In this document: positions 57,632 through 64,000 of the stretch, piece after piece
Numbering within the stretch: position 1 is the stretch's first letter
Layout: each line of letters begins with the position of its first letter
DNA from: Pseudomonadota bacterium
GTDB taxonomy: Bacteria > Pseudomonadota > Alphaproteobacteria > Micropepsales > Micropepsaceae
NCBI GenBank assembly: GCA_018241025.1
Contig: JAFEEQ010000012.1
Location: 124,001 to 188,000 of the forward strand
DNA: 64,000 nucleotides
Direction: 5' to 3'
Made by a program: the position numbers and the translations under genes
Notes under the pieces: model-generated
The model's input: the letters and a program-made list of their open reading frames with translations, nothing else
Told to the model about the DNA's origin: nothing
Databases searched by the model: none

Positions 57632-59665
57632 TCAGAACGACGGCATCAGGTCGTCATCGGCGCCGCGCTTGTACTCGCCTTCGTTGATCGCGTGGGCGCG
57701 GCCGACCACACCCATGCGTCCCCGCGAGATCGTCGTGACGGAGTTATCCGTCTCGTCGTCGTGATCCACATCGCGTTCGGGCTCCTCAGCCGGGCGGTCG
57801 TGATCCGCTTCGGCCAGCGCCGGGTGACGCTGGAGCTGCATGCCGCCGTCGTCCTCGTCCGCTCCGGTATCGCCATCGACAAGTGCGGCGAGACCGGTAT
57901 GCAGCCCGCGGACTTGACCACCCCAATCATTCGGCCGCGGCGCCGGCCGGTCGGCATAGCCGCCGTCAGCCAACACGGGCGCACCAAGAACGCGCGTCGT
58001 GAAGTTGCGGTCTTCGTAGTAGCGAAGCTTCTTGGCACGGATCGGCGGCAAACTTGAGACGAGAACCAGTTCGTCATCGGGCGGAAGCTGCATGACTTCG
58101 CCGGGTGTCAGCAGCGGACGCGCCGTCTCCTGACGCGAAACCATGACGTGGCCGAGCCAGGGCGAAAGCCGGTGTCCGGCATAGTTGCGTTGCGCGCGAA
58201 GCTCCGTCGCTGTGCCAAGCGCGTCGGAAATTCGTTTCGCTGTCCGCTCGTCGTTGGAAGAGAAAGCGATGCGCACATGGCAATTGTCGAGGATCGCATT
58301 GTTCTCGCCGTAAGCCTTGGAGATCTGGTTGAGCGATTGCGCGATTAGGTAGGCACGGATGCCGTAGCCGGCCATGAAGGCAAGCGCGGTCTCGAAGAAG
58401 TCGAGCCGCCCAAGCGCCGGAAACTCGTCCAGCATCATGAGAAGCTTGTGCTTGCGGCTCTTGCTCGGATCGCCTTCTAGCCGTTCGGTGAGACGCCTGC
58501 CGATCTGGTTCAACACCAGACGCACCAACGGTTTGGTCCGCGAGATATCGGACGGCGGGATGACCAGGTACAGAGAGACCGGACGCGCCGCGTCGACCAG
58601 ATCCGCAATGCGCCAGTCGCAAGCCGCGGTGGTCCGCGCGACGGTTGGATCACGATATAGACCGAGGAAGGACATAGCCGTCGAGAGCACGCCCGACCGT
58701 TCGTTCTCGCTTTTGTTCAGTACTTCGCGAGAGGCCGACGCCACGACGGGATGCACCACCGGCGCCTTCGGCGTGCCTAAGTGATTGGTTGCCATCATGG
58801 CGCGCAGCGTGTGCTCGAAGGAGCGCCGAGGATCGGAGAGAAAGCTGGCGACGCGGGCGAGCGTCTTTTCCTCCTCGGCGTAGAGGACGTGGAGGATGAC
58901 GCCTACGAGGAGCGAGTGGCTGGTCTTTTCCCAATGGTTGCGCCGTTCAAGCGCGCCCTCGGGATCGACCAAGATGTCGGCGATGTTTTGAACGTCGCGG
59001 ACTTCGTCCGGCCCTTTGCGAACCTCGAGTAGTGGGTTGTAGCGCGCGCTCTTTGCATCAGTCGGATTGAAGAGGATGCAATGCGAGAATTTACCGCGCC
59101 AACCCGCCGTGAGCTGCCAGTTCTCGCCTTTGATGTCGTGAATGACTACGCTCTGCGTCCAGGAGAGCAACGTCGGCACGACAAGGCCAACGCCCTTGCC
59201 CGATCGCGTCGGAGCGAAAGCCATCACATGCTCGGGGCCGTCGTGCCGAAGGTAGTGGCCTTTGTCCTGACCGAGAAAAACACCTGAGGCTTTGAACAAA
59301 CCGGCCCGACCAATTTCGCGATCCGTCGCCCAGCGCGACGAGCCGTAGGTCGTAACGTTACGATTCTGTCGTGCACGCCATAGCGAACCAATGATCGCAA
59401 CCGTGCATCCGGCGAAGCCGCTCAACGCAGCAATCAGGCCGGCTTGATTGAAGATGTGCGGAGCGTAAGCGTCGTAAGCATACCACCAGGCGAAGAGCGA
59501 CCATGGGCGATAAATCGGGAAACCGGCGATAGTGAGCCACGGGGTGCCAAGTTGAGTTTGAAATCCGAGTTTCCAGGCCGCCCATTGTGTGGCGATCCAC
59601 ATGCCGCCCACGGCTACAGCAAACACCACCGCAATTTGGCCGACGAGGAATTTTGTAGGCGTCAC
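57632..59665 (-). CDS. traG: Conjugative coupling protein TraG (VirD4-like)
   Basis: A 677-residue type IV coupling protein. Two N-terminal transmembrane segments are followed by Walker A in FAPTRSGKGVGLVVPTLL, Walker B in KLLMMLDEFPALGRL and the AYLIAQSLNQISKAYG block. The acidic C-terminal 90 residues are low complexity. It delivers the relaxase-DNA complex to the Trb channel. GTG 59665 has a strong AGGAGG upstream that lies within a hairpin. Confidence 0.95.
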   Translation of the reverse strand: MTPTKFLVGQIAVVFAVAVGGMWIATQWAAWKLGFQTQLGTPWLTIAGFPIYRPWSLFAWWYAYDAYAPHIFNQAGLIAALSGFAGCTVAIIGSLWRARQNRNVTTYGSSRWATDREIGRAGLFKASGVFLGQDKGHYLRHDGPEHVMAFAPTRSGKGVGLVVPTLLSWTQSVVIHDIKGENWQLTAGWRGKFSHCILFNPTDAKSARYNPLLEVRKGPDEVRDVQNIADILVDPEGALERRNHWEKTSHSLLVGVILHVLYAEEEKTLARVASFLSDPRRSFEHTLRAMMATNHLGTPKAPVVHPVVASASREVLNKSENERSGVLSTAMSFLGLYRDPTVARTTAACDWRIADLVDAARPVSLYLVIPPSDISRTKPLVRLVLNQIGRRLTERLEGDPSKSRKHKLLMMLDEFPALGRLDFFETALAFMAGYGIRAYLIAQSLNQISKAYGENNAILDNCHVRIAFSSNDERTAKRISDALGTATELRAQRNYAGHRLSPWLGHVMVSRQETARPLLTPGEVMQLPPDDELVLVSSLPPIRAKKLRYYEDRNFTTRVLGAPVLADGGYADRPAPRPNDWGGQVRGLHTGLAALVDGDTGADEDDGGMQLQRHPALAEADHDRPAEEPERDVDHDDETDNSVTTISRGRMGVVGRAHAINEGEYKRGADDDLMPSF

Positions 59666-59672
59666 GCACTGC

Positions 59673-59690
59673 CTCCTGACGAATCAGGAG
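59673..59690 (-). promoter_or_regulatory. Hairpin that covers the traG Shine-Dalgarno sequence
   Basis: Minus-strand CTCCTGA-TTCG-TCAGGAG forms a perfect 7-bp stem with a UUCG loop. The 3' arm contains the AGGAG that serves the traG start 8 bases further on, so the stem would hide the ribosome binding site. The stretch 59691-59802 holds nothing else recognised. Confidence 0.55.
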
Positions 59691-59802
59691 TCGCGCAGAA
59701 TCCGAAAAACGGAAATCGCCTTTATGTACGCTGACTTTCGCCGGCGTAGTTGGGAGAATTCGAGCGAAACAGAAAAACGCTGCGGTCTGATTGCACCGCT
59801 GA

Positions 59803-61305
59803 CTAGATATAGAAACGGTACGACGGTTTAGGCGCAACGTTGTCCGACAACTCACACATCAGCTCCCCCACCTTGCGTGCGAAAAGGAGCGTAATCGGCA
59901 AGCGCGAGATGCCATCGCTCGAATTCCAATTCATCTTGCTCAGAGTCAGGATTTCCTTGGAACGGTCCTTAATGCTGCTAGGTGTCGCGCAGCCAAGCTC
60001 AAGAGGTGCTGGGATGTGCATACCGGGGTACTCGTTCCACCACGGTACGAAGCCGCCCGTGAAGAGGTAAGAGTCGTTGTTGAGGGTGCAGAGCGTGCCG
60101 CGCCACGGCTCCTGCAACCCTTTTCTGACCAGCCGGAACGACGTGGCGCGCATCCAAACAAAATCAATCAACGCGACTTCGTCCCTGATAGCTTCCTTGA
60201 AGCCCTCCAGCTCTTCCGGCTGGTACGTCGTCGTTTTGTGGATGACGACCCGGTCTGGCGAGACGCCGGCACGATAGCGGTACTGCGCGATAACATCATC
60301 AAGCAGGCTCTTGGCCTGGCTTGCGTTGAGATAGGGTTGACGATCGCGACGTTGTTCGTGGTCAATGCTCGCACCTTTGAGAGCGAACGGTTCGACATCT
60401 GTGGAATAGGCCTGTGCGACGCTTGCGTAAACAAGGTGCCCGCTCCGCTTCTTCATATGATGAAACGAGACGCCGACAAAACACACGTTGCGCGGAAGAT
60501 CAGTCGGCCGCCACGGTATGCCGCGCGCTTTGTAGTAGATCGAGGTTGCGATGTTCCAAGCGCGCGTGGCAAAGCTCTGCCCCTTATCATCCGCGCGCGC
60601 CATCGTATCAGTACGCAGAAACTGAATGGGCACCGCTTCGTCGTGCATCATGGCGCGCGCTTTGAGCGCCCGGTAAAAGGTGCGGAACAGAAGATCGTCG
60701 GCCATGGTGTAAAGCGACTCGGCGGCCTTGAGTTCGTCAGGCGAAGGCTGGAACAGCGCAAGCTGGTCGCTTTCCTCTTCGGCCCTCAAAACTTCGAGGG
60801 CTCGGCGCTCTTCTGGCGAGAGACCGGGGTTGGCCACACGCAGATCGCCAAGATCGGGTTGGATGCAGGTAACGATGCAGTCGGGTCCGTCGTCACCGAA
60901 CAAGGCGCTGACCTTGCCGTCAAACAAGTCCACGAGCTCGTTGAAGCTCTTTCCCAGCAACGCATCCTTGAAAAGCGTGTTATAGCTGGCGGGATCGATC
61001 GTGCGCACAAAGCGATCATCGATCTCGAATTTGCAGTTGAGCGCTCCTTCGAGACCCGGCCAGTTTCGGAATCGATTGGAATTTCCCTCATAAGCGGGAC
61101 TGAACTGTCGGAGCCGGTCGAACCAGACGCGCGCCGCTTTGACATCTTCGGGCAGTCCGACCAAGCCGAGCCGGACCGTGCGAAGACCACGGTTATCCAC
61201 GGGCCCATTGGCGGCAAGACCGCGGCGCGGATCAACGTCGCAGGCGCCGTTCGCAAACTCGACTTCGGGTTCAGGCAGAACGTCGATTTTCAGCGGAAGA
61301 GTCAC
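59803..61305 (-). CDS. Short prokaryotic Argonaute (MID-PIWI)
   Basis: A 500-residue protein with the size of short pAgos. It has no N or PAZ domain. The C-terminal PIWI part includes YYKARGIPWRPTDLPRNVCF then VGVSFHHMKKRSG, DRVVIHKTTTYQPEELEGFK and the closing DGISRLPITLLFARKVGEL. The catalytic DEDX positions are lost: the first Asp after the VG strand is Ser and the Asp after VVIHK is Thr. It should therefore bind guide and target without cutting. GTG 61305, with AAGGAGG eight bases before it, is preferred to ATG 61329. It overlaps the SIR2-APAZ gene by 35 bases, which implies a joint complex. Confidence 0.88.
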   Translation of the reverse strand: MTLPLKIDVLPEPEVEFANGACDVDPRRGLAANGPVDNRGLRTVRLGLVGLPEDVKAARVWFDRLRQFSPAYEGNSNRFRNWPGLEGALNCKFEIDDRFVRTIDPASYNTLFKDALLGKSFNELVDLFDGKVSALFGDDGPDCIVTCIQPDLGDLRVANPGLSPEERRALEVLRAEEESDQLALFQPSPDELKAAESLYTMADDLLFRTFYRALKARAMMHDEAVPIQFLRTDTMARADDKGQSFATRAWNIATSIYYKARGIPWRPTDLPRNVCFVGVSFHHMKKRSGHLVYASVAQAYSTDVEPFALKGASIDHEQRRDRQPYLNASQAKSLLDDVIAQYRYRAGVSPDRVVIHKTTTYQPEELEGFKEAIRDEVALIDFVWMRATSFRLVRKGLQEPWRGTLCTLNNDSYLFTGGFVPWWNEYPGMHIPAPLELGCATPSSIKDRSKEILTLSKMNWNSSDGISRLPITLLFARKVGELMCELSDNVAPKPSYRFYI

Positions 61306-63823
61306 CGAACAAGCCTCCTTCCTGAACATCCACGGTTACGAATCCGCCTTCGAGAAGAAGGTCGTCCACATGCTGATGGCCGATGTTGATGGTTTGAGCA
61401 CCCTGCGATAGGAACCGTCCCCAGAACGTCAGATCGCTCTCGACATTGGCATTGCGGTCCAGCTTGATGCGCCGCGTTGCCTTACTCGTGCGCATGTAGC
61501 CCGGCAGCGGCGTGACGCCGTTGCGCCCGGTGAACATATAGAAGGGCTTGATCCGAACGCCCCAAACGTCGGCGATGCGAACGACCTCATAGCCGAAGCC
61601 TTCGCACTCGAACCAGGCACGCCGGTCCTCGCCTCTCTTCTTCACGACTTCACGGCGGACGTTCTTGCGGCTCGGCGTGTCGTAGATCAGCGGACGGCTG
61701 TTGCCTTTGAGTGGCGTGAAATAGGAGCGTTTGGCCGGATAACCCTTCTTGGTCTTCTCGATGATGAGGCCGCGGCCTTCGAAGCCGGCAAGATGACCTT
61801 CGAAGTGCTTGCGCACCAGCCAGGAGAACTTCCGCTGCAGAACAATGTCGCCTTCGACATCCTTGATCGGAATGGCGCGGGCTTTTCCCTTCATCGCGCC
61901 CGCGAAAATCGTATTGGCGAGCGCTTCGGGCAGGAATGTCCACAAATCCCCAGTCTTGGACTCGAACACAAAGGTGCCTGCATCTGCGAGCGGCACCTTC
62001 TTGTTCAGCGCATCCCACCCGCCATCGATTTCAAGACGGACGAGGTCTTGCGGGATCGAAGCGAACGGCAGCATGTTGAGCACATAGGTCCCAACTGGCC
62101 GCGTGTCTCGGGCAACAGCGCTGGATCCCGCCGAGGCTTCGGGTTGATACAGCGCCGCTGCGAAGGTGTCTTGTCCCGGCGGATAAGCAAAACTCGCGCC
62201 GCCACCGAGTTGTTGCGTCAGCTCGCGTGCGTCGGTCAGTCCTGTCCCGGCCCGTTCCATGGCATTCATGCCAAAGAACACGTCGCAAAGGGCGCGATTG
62301 CGAAGATCGCTGAATTCGGGCACCGGTTCGAATGCGCCTTCCGCATCGAGCGAGAGCCGCGCACTCGCTTCCGGTGACTGTGCACCCGCGTTGAGGAATT
62401 GGACCGAATGCCCGGGAACGGCGTTGATGACCGAGGGCTTCGCGGCGGCATAGTCGCGATGAACGATCATGTTCACCAAGAGCTCCACGAGTGCGCGTTC
62501 AGCGTAGGCCGTGCGCGTCTCGTGCTTACGACGCCCTTTGATTTTGATAACGGGGTTGATCTCCTCCTCGTCCATCCACTCCAGAACCGAGCGATATTGC
62601 GAGATCAGGTTACCGTCGAAGACATGGCGCTTCTTGCCATCCACCGTCGCTGATATCACGCAGTGCGAGAAGAACCTCGCAACCGTGCGTCCGAACAGCA
62701 ACACACACGCCACGCTCGGTTTTTCCCCGTCTGCGGTATCAACGAGCAGACCGAGCTTGCGCATCAAGGGACGAAGTTGCTGCGAGTCCAGCGCGCCGAG
62801 TTCGAGTTTGGCGCAGTATTGACGCAGGATCGTGAGCGCAAGATCGGCATCGATATCGGCCCAGCCTGCTTGCAGGACCGGCTGATCATCGAACTGCTTT
62901 GCTTCCGTGGATGCGGCCGGCGCGAACCGTTGCACGCCCACGAGTTCGGTATTCAGCTCGGTGAGCAGTTCATCGAATCCGTTGATCTCGAGAAGCCGGA
63001 AATTGTTACCCAAGCGCTGCGAGAGCGCCTCGACGTTGGGATGGAGCGCCTCGCCCTTGCGCGTGCACCAGTAGACGCCCTGCCGGAAACGCAGGTTGCC
63101 CGCCGCGCCAAGAAGCGACTCCATGATGGAAAGCTCGGCACCGCGATAGCCGATCACTATCAGAGGCGTGGATTCCAGGAGCGGCGAGAGAGTCTGGACG
63201 AGAGCCGGATCGAGCGTGCGCGTCTCGCTGATCAGATTGCGATCAGTGTACTGCTCCGCCTTGCCGTGCAGCCAAACAATCTGCGCACGCGAGTATAAAT
63301 TGAATTCGTTGAAGTCATTCGGCGCGCGGTTCACCTCCGCGACGTGGCGGATGTGCGGCTGCTTGTCGTTCAGTGCTTTGGGCAGGCTGATGTCGAAGTT
63401 GGTGGTGAGAACGGTGCCGGCCAAGCCACGCAGGACGAGTTCGGCTAGAGCGCGGTAGCCGGAGCCGATATCGCCGCGAAGCGCAACAAGATCGAGCAGC
63501 GCGCGACGACGATAACCTTCGGGCTTGAGTTGATGCTCGATGACAAGCGGGAAGTTCTCCGCCAGTTGCTCATCGCCGTGAAGAAACCAGCTTTGTCCGT
63601 GCAGCCACGCCATCCACTCGGAAGTCTTGATGTGCTCCGGCAGCGTCTTTCCGCCAAGGACATGATCGGCATAGACCTGCTTGGCAAGTCGCCGGACACT
63701 TTCAGCCGCCAGCGGAATGCCCGACGAAAAGGAGGCGCCCGCGCCCAGCAAAAAGGTCGGGCGGGCATCGTTGGCCGGCCGCATAAGCGAGGCAAGAATG
63801 GCAACACTATCTCTGTGTGGCAT
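61271..63823 (-). CDS. SIR2-RecG/Schlafen-like-APAZ effector partner of the short Argonaute
   Basis: An 850-residue effector. Residues 20-295 form a SIR2 NADase domain: GAGAS (27-31), TNFD (141-144), catalytic His186 in WLHGK and IGYRGAE (224-230). Residues about 320-560 resemble the RecG/Schlafen-associated HATPase_c_4 region (VACVLLFGRTVARFF, then ELLVNMIVHRDYA at 447-459). The C-terminal 250 residues match the APAZ region (VRIKPFYMFTGRNGVTPLPG and TRRIKLDRNANVESDLTFWG). Related SIR2-APAZ/short pAgo pairs deplete NAD+ after guide-directed recognition of invader DNA and kill the infected cell. Typical SIR2-APAZ proteins are much shorter, so the central module is an addition. Confidence 0.85.
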   Translation of the reverse strand: MPHRDSVAILASLMRPANDARPTFLLGAGASFSSGIPLAAESVRRLAKQVYADHVLGGKTLPEHIKTSEWMAWLHGQSWFLHGDEQLAENFPLVIEHQLKPEGYRRRALLDLVALRGDIGSGYRALAELVLRGLAGTVLTTNFDISLPKALNDKQPHIRHVAEVNRAPNDFNEFNLYSRAQIVWLHGKAEQYTDRNLISETRTLDPALVQTLSPLLESTPLIVIGYRGAELSIMESLLGAAGNLRFRQGVYWCTRKGEALHPNVEALSQRLGNNFRLLEINGFDELLTELNTELVGVQRFAPAASTEAKQFDDQPVLQAGWADIDADLALTILRQYCAKLELGALDSQQLRPLMRKLGLLVDTADGEKPSVACVLLFGRTVARFFSHCVISATVDGKKRHVFDGNLISQYRSVLEWMDEEEINPVIKIKGRRKHETRTAYAERALVELLVNMIVHRDYAAAKPSVINAVPGHSVQFLNAGAQSPEASARLSLDAEGAFEPVPEFSDLRNRALCDVFFGMNAMERAGTGLTDARELTQQLGGGASFAYPPGQDTFAAALYQPEASAGSSAVARDTRPVGTYVLNMLPFASIPQDLVRLEIDGGWDALNKKVPLADAGTFVFESKTGDLWTFLPEALANTIFAGAMKGKARAIPIKDVEGDIVLQRKFSWLVRKHFEGHLAGFEGRGLIIEKTKKGYPAKRSYFTPLKGNSRPLIYDTPSRKNVRREVVKKRGEDRRAWFECEGFGYEVVRIADVWGVRIKPFYMFTGRNGVTPLPGYMRTSKATRRIKLDRNANVESDLTFWGRFLSQGAQTINIGHQHVDDLLLEGGFVTVDVQEGGLFGDSSAENRRSA

Positions 63824-63916
63824 GGCCGGAAGGCTAGACAGATTCTCGGGAACGAAACAAGCACAAACGCGCGGAGCCCGCGTAACACCTGTGAATAATG
63901 CTAACGCTGCGTCACG
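63824..63916. other. Upstream region of the Argonaute operon
   Basis: A short gap upstream of the SIR2-APAZ gene on the same strand as the partial gene at the window edge. No promoter elements stand out. Confidence 0.3.
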
Positions 63917-64000
63917 TTACTCTTCGGGTTGCCCTCTGTACTTAGGAAACAGCAGGTCCGCGTTGCCTCCCTGGCGACCAGGAAATCGACCTTCCGCGTG
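63917..64000 (-). CDS. C-terminal end of an unknown gene (partial)
   Basis: A minus-strand frame enters from the right edge and stops at TAA 63919-63917 after 27 codons (HAEGRFPGRQGGNADLLFPK then YRGQPEE). The residue composition looks like real protein, but it is too short to identify. If real, it is upstream of and co-directional with the Argonaute pair. Confidence 0.3.
   Translation of the reverse strand, partial: HAEGRFPGRQGGNADLLFPKYRGQPEE

Overview
The window comes from a high-GC alphaproteobacterium. The support is the chromosomal order kdsD-lptC-lptA-lptB-rpoN with hpf-ptsN, a chemotaxis operon laid out like the Caulobacter crescentus mcpA-cheE cluster, an oxygen-sensing fixL-fixJ pair, and a split LigD. 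I cannot name the genus.

1-13.2 kb is core chromosome. It holds a divergent LysR / glyoxalase-fold / old-yellow-enzyme unit, hpf-ptsN, a MarR-DUF1398 pair sitting between hpf and rpoN, then rpoN, lptBAC, kdsD and an RNase D-type nuclease (all minus strand). After these come an MFS transporter, an acetyltransferase, a small lysine-rich protein, a ZIP metal transporter and two separate genes for the phosphoesterase and polymerase modules of LigD.

13.2-30.8 kb is a signalling region. A PAS histidine kinase precedes a 12-gene plus-strand chemotaxis operon (receptor, STAS protein, CheY, CheA, CheW, CheR, CheB, CheY, CheD, CheU-like, atypical receiver, CheE-like). A strong hairpin separates its end from the converging fixJ-fixL operon. 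FixL here has two PAS domains that both carry the haem-ligand signature. Next to it are a PAS-only membrane protein, a FixK-like Crp/Fnr regulator, a degenerate GGDEF/EAL-like protein and a single-domain receiver.

Near 30.94 kb there is a tRNA-Leu-like 3' end, and from there on the content is accessory. 31.1-32.8 kb is an AbiE toxin-antitoxin pair with two matching 15-bp palindromes in its promoter. 33.0-47.2 kb is a tightly coupled plus-strand operon: a small HTH protein, an SNF2-type helicase with a DUF3883 nuclease-like tail, a sacsin-like GHKL ATPase, a DUF1156 adenine methylase and a HEPN-DUF499 ATPase. It looks like an anti-phage methylation system related in parts to type 3 BREX but without PglZ, and it ends in what appears to be a cut-off further gene. 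This is the best candidate for an undescribed system.

47.3-59.7 kb, minus strand, is the mating-pair apparatus of an integrative conjugative element: traG, a ribbon-helix-helix protein, trbBCDEJLFGI, DUF2274, DUF736 and an AlpA-like HTH protein. Directly upstream of traG, in the same direction, lies a short prokaryotic Argonaute with its SIR2-APAZ partner (59.8-63.8 kb). The partner carries an extra RecG/Schlafen-like ATP-binding region between SIR2 and APAZ. The element therefore seems to carry at least three defence modules (AbiE, the methylase operon and the Argonaute pair). Neither integrase nor relaxase is inside the window. No CRISPR array, rRNA or complete tRNA was seen.
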